A DNA stretch of 64,000 bases, taken from assembly GCF_035712445.1 (NCBI RefSeq), contig NZ_DASTAT010000063.1, positions 124,001-188,000 on the forward strand, written 5' to 3'. Under the pieces are notes generated by a model that ran no database searches, was not told the DNA's origin, and was given only the letters and a program-made list of their open reading frames with translations. This stretch comes from Oligoflexus sp. Lineage in GTDB: Bacteria > Bdellovibrionota_B > Oligoflexia > Oligoflexales > Oligoflexaceae. Made by a program: the position numbers and the translations under genes. Of the stretch, positions 34,602 through 42,602 are shown in pieces; position 1 is the stretch's first letter, and every line of letters starts with the position of its first letter.

Positions 34602-35371
34602 GTCCGTGTTTCCTCGGCCTTGGCCTTTCTGTATCCATGGGAAAAATCCGCGGCATAGAGCCGGGATTCTGCAAAATCCGTGGCCCCGAGCACGCGGCCG
34701 ATGATGATGATCGAGTGGCTCGTGAGCTTTGCCTCGGTGACCTTGGCGGAAATATCTTCGAGCGTGCCCCTAAGGATCAGCTGATCGGGCCAGGACGCTT
34801 TATAAACGATGGCCACGGGGCAGTCATCCCCCAGGAGCGGCCGCAGCTGTCGCGTGATTTTTTTGATCATGGCCACACTGAGAAAAAGTACCAGCGTGGA
34901 CTTATGCTGCGCGAGGGACACAAGGTCCTCGCCCTCCGGCATCGGCGTTCGCCCTTCACAGCGCGAGATGATGATGGTCTGGGATAATTCCGGAAGAGTG
35001 AGTTCCTGCGATAAGGCAGCGGCAGCAGCGGAGTAGGATGAAACGCCCGGCACGACCTGATAAGGAATGGCGAGGGCATCGAGGCGCCGCATCTGCTCGG
35101 CGGTGGAACCATATATCATGGGATCGCCGGTGTGTACGCGCGCGATATCCTGGCCTTGGTCATGGGCCGCTTTCATGTGGCCGATGATTTCGTCCAGATG
35201 CATGCTCGATGTATCGGCAATGAAAGCACCAGGGGCTGTATCCTGCAAAAGTTCACGCGGCACGAGCGAACCCGTATAAAGCACCACGGGGCAGGTTTGA
35301 ATCAACTTACGACCTTTGACGGTAATCAAATCCGGGTCACCGGGTCCGGCGCCGATAATATAAACAGTCAC
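34598..35371 (-). CDS. cbiF: (Cobalt-)precorrin-4 C11-methyltransferase
   Basis: Transfers a methyl group from SAM to C11 of the corrin precursor. The 257-residue product opens with VYIIGAGPGDPDLITVKGRK and carries YTGSLVPRELL, VARVHTGDPMIYGS-like ARVHTGDPMIYGSTAEQ near residue 80 and VPGVSSYSAAAAAL near 105, all typical of CbiF/CobM. It follows the unknown 134-residue gene by 9 bases and overlaps cobA by 4. The anaerobic name is used because cbiD, cbiG and cbiX are present. Confidence 0.94.
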   Translation of the reverse strand: MTVYIIGAGPGDPDLITVKGRKLIQTCPVVLYTGSLVPRELLQDTAPGAFIADTSSMHLDEIIGHMKAAHDQGQDIARVHTGDPMIYGSTAEQMRRLDALAIPYQVVPGVSSYSAAAAALSQELTLPELSQTIIISRCEGRTPMPEGEDLVSLAQHKSTLVLFLSVAMIKKITRQLRPLLGDDCPVAIVYKASWPDQLILRGTLEDISAKVTEAKLTSHSIIIIGRVLGATDFAESRLYAADFSHGYRKAKAEETRT

Positions 35372-35380
35372 AGCTTCACC

Positions 35381-35785
35381 TCATGAGCAACGTAGAATGG
35401 TATCGCGAACGATTTCCCAGATACCGCGGGGGACATGCCGCAGCCAGTCGGCGCGCACCACGCCGTTGACAGGTTCCGGGCAGTATTGAAGGCAAAGGCG
35501 CCAGAGTCTTTCACTCACCGATCCATTGCGGAAGATCAGAAAGGTATCGACCATGAGCTGCGGCAGAGCTTCGCCTTCCACATCGAGTTCGAGTCTTACG
35601 CCTTCGATCTGAAAATCACCGCGCTTGCGCAGCTTGATATAAGGCTGCGCCAGGACATTTCTTTCGGGCGGTTCCTCCAGGCCGTAACGGGTGAAGTCAC
35701 AGGGTTCTTTGGTGTCCCCCACCAGATAAATATCATCACCCGTTACGGCAATGATGGCTCCGACGAGCCGGCCGACTTGAGCCAT
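35381..35785 (-). CDS. Unknown protein inside the cobalamin operon
   Basis: This 134-residue protein is not recognised. It is soluble, contains a strand-rich first half (GRLVGAIIAVTGDDIYLVGD, then YIKLRKRGDFQIEGVRLELD) and cysteines in EPCDF, LCLQYCPEP and the terminal RCS. It lacks the glycine-rich N-terminus of CbiJ/CobK and the SAM motifs of the methylases. The ATG at 35785 overlaps the end of cbiH by 43 bases; a shorter start may be used. Being co-translated between cbiH and cbiF points to a role in corrin synthesis, perhaps with the missing reductase step, but that is inference. Confidence 0.75.
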   Translation of the reverse strand: MAQVGRLVGAIIAVTGDDIYLVGDTKEPCDFTRYGLEEPPERNVLAQPYIKLRKRGDFQIEGVRLELDVEGEALPQLMVDTFLIFRNGSVSERLWRLCLQYCPEPVNGVVRADWLRHVPRGIWEIVRDTILRCS

Positions 35786-36648
35786 GGTCTTTGCACCTCG
35801 GAAAGGGGAACAGTCAAGGAATGGCCCGGCGTCTGACCAGGGCGCACTTCGCTGCTGTCCAAATCATATTTATTGCGATAACCACGCGGGGTGATCATCA
35901 GGCCTTCATAGCGATAGGTTTGCGTGGAACCGACCAGCACCGTCGTGAGCATGCCGATTTCAAAATCGAGCATGCTGTTCAGGTCGGTGTGCACCACCTC
36001 CTGGCGGAAACGGTAGGCGCTTTTCACAAGGGCCACCGGAGTCTCCGGAGCGCGGTGTTCCAAAAGGATTTCACGGGCGCGGGCAATCTGTCTTTGACGG
36101 CGACCGCTGGCGGGATTGTAAAAGCCGATCACAAAGTCGGCGGCGGCGGCGTGTTGAATTCTTTTTTCGATAAGCTCCCAGGGCGTTAAAAGATCGCTCA
36201 AGGAAATCATACAGGCGTCATGTCCAAGGGGAGCTCCGACCAATGAAGCGCAGGCATTCAGGGCGGTGATGCCCGGAATCAGGGCGACCTCAGGGGATTC
36301 CCCCTGTTTCCAGCCGATTTCCTTCAGCACTTCCAAAACAAGGCAGCCCATTCCATAGACGCCCGAATCCCCGGATGAAATCACCGCGACCTTGCGTCCG
36401 GACCGCGCGGCATCCACGGCTGCCCGGGCGCGACCGATTTCCTCGGTCATGCCAGTGCGGATCTTGTCTTTGCCCTTGATGAGTTTTCGCACCAGGGTCA
36501 TATAGGTTTGATAACCGACCACCAGCTCCGCCTCTTCCAGCGCGGCCAAAGCTCGCGGCGCAATCAGATCATGCGCGCCGGGTCCGATGCCGATGATCCA
36601 GAGTTTACCGTGTCCGTTCATGGTTGGGGTGTTCCCGTATTCACTCAT
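35743..36648 (-). CDS. cbiH: (Cobalt-)precorrin-3 C17-methyltransferase
   Basis: Methylates C17 and drives ring contraction in the anaerobic pathway. The 301-residue protein has LWIIGIGPGAHDLIAPRALA near residue 15, VGYQTYMTLVRKLIKGK, VAVISSGDSGVYGMGCLVLE near 95, IPGITALNACASLVGAPLGHD near 125 and GFYNPASGRRQRQIARAREI near 175, diagnostic of CbiH/CobJ. AAGGAG lies 7 bases before the ATG, and the start overlaps cbiG by 4 bases. About 25 residues beyond the usual C-terminus overlap the next gene. No Fe-S extension as in CbiH60 is seen. Confidence 0.94.
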   Translation of the reverse strand: MSEYGNTPTMNGHGKLWIIGIGPGAHDLIAPRALAALEEAELVVGYQTYMTLVRKLIKGKDKIRTGMTEEIGRARAAVDAARSGRKVAVISSGDSGVYGMGCLVLEVLKEIGWKQGESPEVALIPGITALNACASLVGAPLGHDACMISLSDLLTPWELIEKRIQHAAAADFVIGFYNPASGRRQRQIARAREILLEHRAPETPVALVKSAYRFRQEVVHTDLNSMLDFEIGMLTTVLVGSTQTYRYEGLMITPRGYRNKYDLDSSEVRPGQTPGHSLTVPLSEVQRPWLKSAGSSEPSLP

Positions 36649-37775
36649 GCCTGGACTCCTTCTCGCGAAGCAAACGGCTGCCGCGCGATGGCGATCGTCA
36701 TCTTCTGCTTAATGCCTTCTTCGCCGTATTTCTGTTTCGGAACCAAAAGTTCGGAAGCACCCGATGCCAAAAGACAGGAGGCTTCCGAAACCGAACGCGT
36801 TCCCACATGCTCTTTCACTTTATCGGATGGATTCTGTATCGACATCACCCGGTCGAGGTCCTCGGCTTCATAGCACTGCAGCGGTTTTTTAAAATCCGCA
36901 CACAGCCGCAAAAGACCTGTTTCGTTACCTTTCACGGCTGCACTGGTAAATCCTGCGATGGATTTTACGGACAGACGGAATTCGCGCAGAACGTGCTGAA
37001 GGCCACGCAGCAAAAGTTCATAGGGCGTATCGCGATCACAGCCGATACCAATCCAGAGCGTCGGGGGACGGTAGACGAGACCCTTTTCATAAATCTCGGG
37101 ATAAAGATGCGGAATATCCCGATCGGAAACCACCAGGATCTTTTCCCAGGGTTCGGGATTCACGGTCTCAATATGCGTCGTATAGCTGACGCCGGGCGGC
37201 CAGGCTTTTTTCAAAGGCCAGAAGTCGGGCTGACCGCATTCCTGCACGATCAAAACCGGGCGTTCATTCACGACCGCCGCGCAGCCTGTTGTGACATTAT
37301 GCTCCTGATCTTCCAGCACCCAGCCGAGTTCACGGCCGAGGATATCCACAGTCAATGTCCCCTGCACGTCCGATGCGGTCGTGATCACAGGCTGACAGTT
37401 CAAGGCGCTTGCTATTCGCAGGGTCTCCCGATTGCCACCGCCCACATGCCCGGACAGAAGGCAGATCGCAAACTGTCCCGCATCATCGATGCAGACGACG
37501 GCCGGGTCCTGCTTTTTATCCTTCAAAAGAGGGGCGATCATGCGAACGACGGCCCCGACGCTGATGATGAAGACATGCGTTTCATAGGCATGAAACACCT
37601 CGTCCAGAAGGGGACCCAAGGGCAGTTTCACGGGAACGACATTCTCGCGCGCGTCCTGGGAAATTTTCTGCGAAACGAACAGCGTGCTGTCGGGAAACGC
37701 CGCCTGCAGTTTTTGGGCGAGCGTGAATCCGTGGCGCGTGATCGCATGAATCGCGAGTTTCTTTTTAGGGAGCAT
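36645..37775 (-). CDS. cbiG: Cobalt-precorrin-5A hydrolase
   Basis: Opens the delta-lactone of cobalt-precorrin-5A and releases acetaldehyde; this step is specific to the anaerobic route. The 376-residue product starts MLPKKKLAIHAITRHGFTLA (GGAGG 7 bases upstream) and shows the N-terminal CbiG domain (SVGAVVRMIAPLLKDKKQDPAVV, then AICLLSGHVGGGNRETLRIA) and the C-terminal one (LWIGIGCDRDTPYELLLRGL, KSIAGFTSAAVKGNETGLLR). It overlaps the cbiL end by 11 bases. Its presence, with cbiD and cbiX, marks the pathway as early-cobalt-insertion. Confidence 0.95.
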   Translation of the reverse strand: MLPKKKLAIHAITRHGFTLAQKLQAAFPDSTLFVSQKISQDARENVVPVKLPLGPLLDEVFHAYETHVFIISVGAVVRMIAPLLKDKKQDPAVVCIDDAGQFAICLLSGHVGGGNRETLRIASALNCQPVITTASDVQGTLTVDILGRELGWVLEDQEHNVTTGCAAVVNERPVLIVQECGQPDFWPLKKAWPPGVSYTTHIETVNPEPWEKILVVSDRDIPHLYPEIYEKGLVYRPPTLWIGIGCDRDTPYELLLRGLQHVLREFRLSVKSIAGFTSAAVKGNETGLLRLCADFKKPLQCYEAEDLDRVMSIQNPSDKVKEHVGTRSVSEASCLLASGASELLVPKQKYGEEGIKQKMTIAIARQPFASREGVQA

Positions 37776-38541
37776 GCATGGCCTCCAGCTGGGATTTCGG
37801 AGCATCCCCGCGCAGAACACCGTTCCGATGCTTCTTGGTCACGACCACCATGGAAAAATAAACGCAGCGGTCGTTGCGGATGCGGCGCAGATCATGCACG
37901 ATTCTTTGTTCATCGGTGGTCGCACGCTCCACGTAAACGGAAGCGTCGAGAAGATTCTCCTCCTCCAGCACCTGAACGATCTGGGGCATGATGCTCGATA
38001 CTTTCATGAGCACCACCGAATCAAAGCTCCGCAGAATGTTGCGAAGGTCCTCGATCCCGTAGGTTGCAGGTATGACCGCAAGCCGTTCCTGCCCATCCAC
38101 CAAAGGCCGGCCTGCAACGTTGGGAACGGCATTGATCGAGCTGACGCCCGGGACCATTTCCACGACAAGACCGGGAATATCCTCTTTCAGCGATTCAAAG
38201 ACATAGATAAACGTGCTGAAAACAAAGGGATCACCCTGCGTGACGAAGCCGACATCAAGACCAGCCTCAAGCTTTTCACGAATCGCAGCAAAGGCCTTGG
38301 TCCAGGCGGGAACCAGAATCTCAGGATCCCGGCTCATGGGAAATTCGAGGAAAAGATGCTCCTGACCCGTACCAACCGGCAGGTGCTCCTTGATAATCCG
38401 ATAGGCCAGGGACGGTGTCCAGGCATTGGGCCGCGGAATGGCCAGAACAGGCAGGGTCTCCAGATGCCGGAGAGCCCGCAGCGTGATCAGATCGCTGGCA
38501 CCTGGCCCAAGGCCGATGCCGATGAGTTTGCCTGTTGTCAT
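37765..38541 (-). CDS. cbiL: (Cobalt-)precorrin-2 C20-methyltransferase
   Basis: Methylates C20 of cobalt-factor II or precorrin-2. The 258 residues show KLIGIGLGPGASDLITLRALR at the N-terminus, VGFVTQGDPFVFSTFIYVFE near residue 97, VPGVSSINAVPNVAGRPL near 130 and VVLMKVSSIMPQIVQVLEEE near 175, as in CbiL/CobI. Start and stop overlap neighbouring genes (cbiET by 4 bases, cbiG by 11), so translation is coupled. Confidence 0.94.
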   Translation of the reverse strand: MTTGKLIGIGLGPGASDLITLRALRHLETLPVLAIPRPNAWTPSLAYRIIKEHLPVGTGQEHLFLEFPMSRDPEILVPAWTKAFAAIREKLEAGLDVGFVTQGDPFVFSTFIYVFESLKEDIPGLVVEMVPGVSSINAVPNVAGRPLVDGQERLAVIPATYGIEDLRNILRSFDSVVLMKVSSIMPQIVQVLEEENLLDASVYVERATTDEQRIVHDLRRIRNDRCVYFSMVVVTKKHRNGVLRGDAPKSQLEAMHAP

Positions 38542-39779
38542 GGTCTTTCCTTGCAGAGTGAGAATATATGGATGGGATTCAAGGCTTCATAGCGGTGATA
38601 CTTGCCGGCGAGCAGGGAACTGCGGGCGATCTGCACGAGGTTCACATCGTAGCTGAGTCCAAGTCCATTGAGCGTGCTCACCGTTTGCCCGACATTTTCC
38701 ATGGTCACAGCATTGATGACCAGGCGACCACCGGGATTGAGTCTTTGCCAGACGATCTGGATCAAAGCATCGAGTTTACCCTTGGATCCGCCGATAAAAA
38801 CGGCGTCCGGATTATCGAGGCCTTCCAGCGCGTCAGGCGCTTCGCCGGCAATCAAACGCACATTATCCGCGCCATGTTTCAAAATATTGTCCGTGCAGTA
38901 GCCCTGGCTTTCCGCTTCGCATTCAATCGCGAAAACCCGGCCTTCACTCGCAATGCGGGCCGCTTCCAATGAAACAGAACCCGACCCTGCACCGATGTCC
39001 CAGACCACATCCTCGGCATGCAGCTGAAGCGCTGCAAGGGACAGAACACGGATTTCGCGCTTGGTGATCAAACCCAGCTTGGGCATGCGGCGGGCATAGG
39101 CCTCTTCCGGCTCGGAATGAAAGGCAGGCGGACAACGCCACGACGCTGTGCGGGTCAGTATCAGAACATTCAGCGGTGACACGTCGGTCAGCTGACTCAG
39201 GCCAGGAAGATCCAGATGCCGAATGCGCTCCTCGGTACTGCCGAGATTTTCGCAGAGGATCGCGTCCCATTGCGTATCGCTATATTCCATAAGATGGAGC
39301 GCCACGCGAACCGGAGAGTTGTCCGCATCGGTGAGCAGAGCCACCTTTCTGAGGCGGCGCATCTTTTGGCAAAGCCCTTCGATCGTGCGTCCATGAACGG
39401 AAAGACAGCTCGCGTCCGACCAGGAAAGACCCGCGGCGGCAAAGGCCAGCTGCATCGAACTCGGCTGCGGGATGAAGCCGCAAAATTCCGCGCCGAATAT
39501 TTTCACGGCGAGGCTACCGACGCCGTAAAAAAGGGGATCACCCGAAGCCAGAATCACGATGTTATGATCACCTGATTCATCCCGCAGGCTTTCCAAAGCA
39601 TCCTTGACCCGTTTGCCAAGGACCACGCGGCGTCCGGGATAATCATTGAAAAAGTCGAGCTGGCGTTGACCGCCCACCAGAATCTGCGACTGCCTGATAC
39701 AATTATACGCGCGACTCGAAAGGCCAAGGCAGCCGTCCTCGCCAATTCCGATCACGATCACCGCCGGCTGCCGCATCAT
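38538..39779 (-). CDS. cbiET: Fused C5- and C15-methyltransferase/decarboxylase
   Basis: Bifunctional corrin enzyme corresponding to CbiE plus CbiT (CobL). The N-terminal ~210 residues are a tetrapyrrole methylase (VIVIGIGEDGCLGLSSRA, VILASGDPLFYGVGSLAVK, IPQPSSMQLAFAAAGLSW). The C-terminal ~190 residues are a class I SAM methyltransferase with the decarboxylase activity (LITKREIRVLSLAAL, VWDIGAGSGSVSLEAAR, DAVFIGGSKGKLDALI, GGRLVINAVTMEN). Total length, 413 residues, is typical of the fusion. It overlaps both neighbours by 4 bases. Confidence 0.95.
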   Translation of the reverse strand: MMRQPAVIVIGIGEDGCLGLSSRAYNCIRQSQILVGGQRQLDFFNDYPGRRVVLGKRVKDALESLRDESGDHNIVILASGDPLFYGVGSLAVKIFGAEFCGFIPQPSSMQLAFAAAGLSWSDASCLSVHGRTIEGLCQKMRRLRKVALLTDADNSPVRVALHLMEYSDTQWDAILCENLGSTEERIRHLDLPGLSQLTDVSPLNVLILTRTASWRCPPAFHSEPEEAYARRMPKLGLITKREIRVLSLAALQLHAEDVVWDIGAGSGSVSLEAARIASEGRVFAIECEAESQGYCTDNILKHGADNVRLIAGEAPDALEGLDNPDAVFIGGSKGKLDALIQIVWQRLNPGGRLVINAVTMENVGQTVSTLNGLGLSYDVNLVQIARSSLLAGKYHRYEALNPIHIFSLCKERP

Positions 39780-40420
39780 GCCTCCACAGCAAGAGCAAAA
39801 AGTGCATGAAGAATGGCCACAGCAATCGTACTGCCGCCCTTGCGTCCCCGTGCCGCCAGCCAGGGTACCTGACTTTGCGCCAGAAGATCCTTCGATTCCG
39901 CGGCTGAAACAAAGCCCACAGGAACACCGATGATCAAGGCTGGACGCACATCCTCATCGGCGATCAAACGCAGGACTTCCAGAAGAGCCGTCGGCGCGTT
40001 GCCAATCGCAATGATCGAGCCTTCGAGCTTGCCCATCATGTGAAGTTTCCGCATGGATTCGATGGCCCGGGTGGTATTGAGTTCCTTGGCGCGGGCGATC
40101 ACATCGGGATCGGAGATACTGCAGTAGGTCTGGCAGCCGAAGTGCTGCAGGCGCTCCTGATTCAAACCCGCGGCGATCATCTGCACGTCCAGAACCAGGG
40201 GACAGCCCCGGCGCAGCGCGCGGATGCCGGAATTCACAGCATCGGGATGAAAGGCCATGAGGTCTTTGAATTCAAAATCCGCGGTGGAATGAATCACCCG
40301 GCGCACAATCTGCCATTCCGAAGGCGGGAACTCGTGAGGGCCGACTTCGCTGTCGATGATGGCAAAGCTGTCCGTTTCAATTCGACGACCTTGCTCGGTC
40401 ATCTGCCGCATATCGCTCAT
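39776..40420 (-). CDS. cbiC: (Cobalt-)precorrin-8 methylmutase
   Basis: Moves the C11 methyl group to C12, giving cobyrinate. The 214-residue protein contains SFAIIDSEVG, RRVIHSTADFEF with the catalytic histidine near residue 45, CPLVLDVQMIAAGLN, SIIAIGNAPTALLEVL near 140 and ALIIGVPVGFVSAAESKDLL near 165, all typical of CbiC/CobH. It overlaps cbiD upstream and cbiET downstream by 4 bases each. Confidence 0.95.
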   Translation of the reverse strand: MSDMRQMTEQGRRIETDSFAIIDSEVGPHEFPPSEWQIVRRVIHSTADFEFKDLMAFHPDAVNSGIRALRRGCPLVLDVQMIAAGLNQERLQHFGCQTYCSISDPDVIARAKELNTTRAIESMRKLHMMGKLEGSIIAIGNAPTALLEVLRLIADEDVRPALIIGVPVGFVSAAESKDLLAQSQVPWLAARGRKGGSTIAVAILHALFALAVEA

Positions 40421-41523
40421 GGCGTTTCCTTTCGCAGTTCATCGAAACCAAGGGTTTTCCCATCGAAATCCACCATCGTGACTTCGATCCAGAGTTTATC
40501 GCGCGCAAACTTTTCGCAGACATTGCGGGTGCGCGTACAGATCATGCTCGGCATTTTTTCCAGTTCATGCGCCTGGCAAATCTCGAGGACATGCCGCGCG
40601 GTGTTCGCGCCGCGGATCTGCTCCTGAACATCCAGGGGACTGCCGTGCTCAGCCGCAATCGAGGCGAGCAGCTCCATATTCACTTCCGAAGCCGAGGCAT
40701 GGGTCATCATGCGACCATCAGCCATCTTCGAAAGTTTGCCCATCATGCCGACGATATGAACGCCTTCCATGCCGCAACGCACGGAATTGCGCAGGGCTAT
40801 GCCCACGTAATCCCCGACCTGGATGAAGCAGCATTCGGGAAGATGCGGAAGGAGTCGCATCGCATACTGCTCGGAGCGGCCGCCGGTCGTAAAAACCAGC
40901 TGCTTTTGCCCTTCCGCCTGGGCCAGCTGGATGGCCTGCACGATACTGGCAATGAAGGCGCTTGTGGAATACGGCAGCACGATCCCAGTCGTCCCGAGGA
41001 TCGAAATACCCCCGAGCAGACCGAGTCGCGCGTTCAAGGTTTTCTTCGCGCGTTCTTCCCCATCGGGACACGAGATTTCAATATCCGCGCCCCGATAAAT
41101 ACTGTCATCCAGTTCAAGCCGCACCATCTCGGCAATGTTCTGCCTTGGAACGGGATTGATGGCCGAAGTGCCGACCTCAAGTCCCAGTCCTGGTTTGGTC
41201 ACGCGCGCTATGCCCACGCCACCGTAAATATTCAAGGCTTTGTCATGATGCAGGCGCACGCGGGCGATGATCTCGGCCCCGTGCGTGCAATCAGGATCGT
41301 CGCCGCCGTCTTTGATGATGCTGGTCAAAGCGAAACCATCATCCCACTGACAGCGGTTCAGCGCAAAACGCACCGTCTGACGATTCGGCAGAATGCTTTC
41401 AATCTCCTGAAGCGGGATGCCTCGCAGAAAGAACTGACTGGCCGCACGAGCGGCCGCCGCGGCACAGGCGCCGGTGGTGAAACCGCTGCGGAGGGGTTTG
41501 TCACCGGTCTGCTTTTGCATCAC
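40417..41523 (-). CDS. cbiD: Cobalt-precorrin-5B C1-methyltransferase
   Basis: Methylates C1 in the anaerobic pathway. The 368 residues carry the CbiD hallmarks: LRSGFTTGACAAAAARAA at the start, DDPDCTHGAEIIARV-type GGDDPDCTHGAEI near residue 75, GIARVTKPGLGLEVGTSAIN near 105, LGGISILGTTGIVLPYS near 175 and VGDYVGIALRNSVRCGMEGV near 235. AGGA lies about 9 bases before the paired ATGs. It overlaps the end of the flavoprotein gene by 23 bases. Confidence 0.95.
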   Translation of the reverse strand: MMQKQTGDKPLRSGFTTGACAAAAARAASQFFLRGIPLQEIESILPNRQTVRFALNRCQWDDGFALTSIIKDGGDDPDCTHGAEIIARVRLHHDKALNIYGGVGIARVTKPGLGLEVGTSAINPVPRQNIAEMVRLELDDSIYRGADIEISCPDGEERAKKTLNARLGLLGGISILGTTGIVLPYSTSAFIASIVQAIQLAQAEGQKQLVFTTGGRSEQYAMRLLPHLPECCFIQVGDYVGIALRNSVRCGMEGVHIVGMMGKLSKMADGRMMTHASASEVNMELLASIAAEHGSPLDVQEQIRGANTARHVLEICQAHELEKMPSMICTRTRNVCEKFARDKLWIEVTMVDFDGKTLGFDELRKETP

Positions 41524-42208
41524 TCAGGTCCTGATTCCGATAGAAAATTTCGCTCTGAAGCTGATCATCACTGACCCCCAGCTCGCGAAGATATCCAAAC
41601 ACGCGATCCACGCGCTGGCCTTCACCCGCCGCTATAAAACGCGAGGTCAGATTCACCGCGTGAAAATCATTCAAGGGATCCTCACGCATCGACCTTACGT
41701 AAACTTTCATCTGGGTCTGCGCGAGGCACTCACGGACCATGGCATCGGTGACCAGGCCCCCTGGAGCGTCCTGATACCAGAGCAGCTCCACTTCATAATT
41801 TCGCGGAACACTGGCCAGATATCCCAGGATCCCCGTGATCCCGCTGCCAAAGGCGGCCGCGATCACCTTTTTTTCCTGCGCACCCTCGGGCCAGTGAAAA
41901 CGGCCCCAGGGACCGGAAAAACGCAGAGTATCGCCAGGCTCCAGCGACGCGAGATAGCGCGAAGCCACACCGTCTGGAGTCGGAGCGACGGCCAGGAAGA
42001 ATTGTCCCGACTCCGGCTTCACTGCGAAAAGGCTGTAGGCGCGTTTGATGATTTTGCCTTCCGCATTTTCAAGGCCGGTGTGAATGATGATATATTTCCC
42101 ACCCTTGAGCACAAGCTCGGGATGCCCGTCCAATTCAAAGGCCAGAATCGCACCATGTTCGGCCGCTGCCACCTTCGCGAGAACCTTCGCTTGTCTCATT
42201 TCTGCCAT
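41501..42208 (-). CDS. Ferredoxin-reductase-like flavoprotein in the cobalamin operon
   Basis: The 235-residue protein has an FAD-binding barrel with KRAYSLFA near residue 55 (RxYS flavin motif), VASRYLASLEPGDTLRFSGPWG near 85, and a nucleotide-binding half beginning AAAFGSGITGILGYLASVP near 115. There is no ferredoxin domain or C-terminal cysteine cluster. GAGGAG sits 6 bases before the ATG. No CbiJ/CobK precorrin-6A reductase is visible in the operon, and CobO needs Co(I), so two roles fit: a non-orthologous precorrin-6A reductase or a cob(II)yrinate reductase. Neither is shown by the sequence. Confidence 0.85.
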   Translation of the reverse strand: MAEMRQAKVLAKVAAAEHGAILAFELDGHPELVLKGGKYIIIHTGLENAEGKIIKRAYSLFAVKPESGQFFLAVAPTPDGVASRYLASLEPGDTLRFSGPWGRFHWPEGAQEKKVIAAAFGSGITGILGYLASVPRNYEVELLWYQDAPGGLVTDAMVRECLAQTQMKVYVRSMREDPLNDFHAVNLTSRFIAAGEGQRVDRVFGYLRELGVSDDQLQSEIFYRNQDLSDAKADR

Positions 42209-42217
42209 GATCGCTCC

Positions 42218-42592
42218 TCAGTCCGCTGGGTAAATGACGTGCATGTGATCATGCACCTGCTCCAGATCTTCAAAGAACTGTGAGGTATAGTGATAAAGGT
42301 TCGAAAGATCGCTTTCTATTTTTTTATTCAGCACAGCCAGCGTCTGCACATAAGCGCGCTCGGGATCGTCGCTTTTCATCTGACTCAAACGATCTTCCAG
42401 ATCGGTCCGCGCCAGTTCAAAGGCGTAACCCAAAGTTCTGAGGTCATTGGCCTGGCTCAGCATCTTAAGAGGCCCTGGTTTTTCCCCAGCTTCGCCGAGT
42501 TCCGCCAGTTCATGCTCGATCAGAGCCGGATCCTGCACTCCCAGAATACGCATCATTCCCAGACGTAAAGCCGCAATTTCGTGACAAGCCAT
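42218..42592 (-). CDS. DUF3209-like protein of cobalamin loci
   Basis: The start at 42592 (AAGGAG 8 bases upstream) gives a 124-residue protein beginning MACHEIAALRLGMMRILGV, an N-terminus I associate with DUF3209 proteins found beside cbiX in some bacteria and haloarchaea. The rest is helical (HELAELGEAGEKPGPLKMLS, LSNLYHYTSQFFEDLEQVHD) with Cys-His near the start and histidines near the end (VHDHMHVIYP). A metal-handling or chelatase accessory role is plausible but unproven. It lies 10 bases after cbiX and 9 before the flavoprotein. Confidence 0.7.
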   Translation of the reverse strand: MACHEIAALRLGMMRILGVQDPALIEHELAELGEAGEKPGPLKMLSQANDLRTLGYAFELARTDLEDRLSQMKSDDPERAYVQTLAVLNKKIESDLSNLYHYTSQFFEDLEQVHDHMHVIYPAD

Positions 42593-42602
42593 GGAATACT
42601 CC

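Noticed and set aside
35381..35785. Assignment of the 134-residue gene as CbiJ/CobK
   Set aside because: It is about half the usual length and lacks the N-terminal nucleotide-binding glycine motif.
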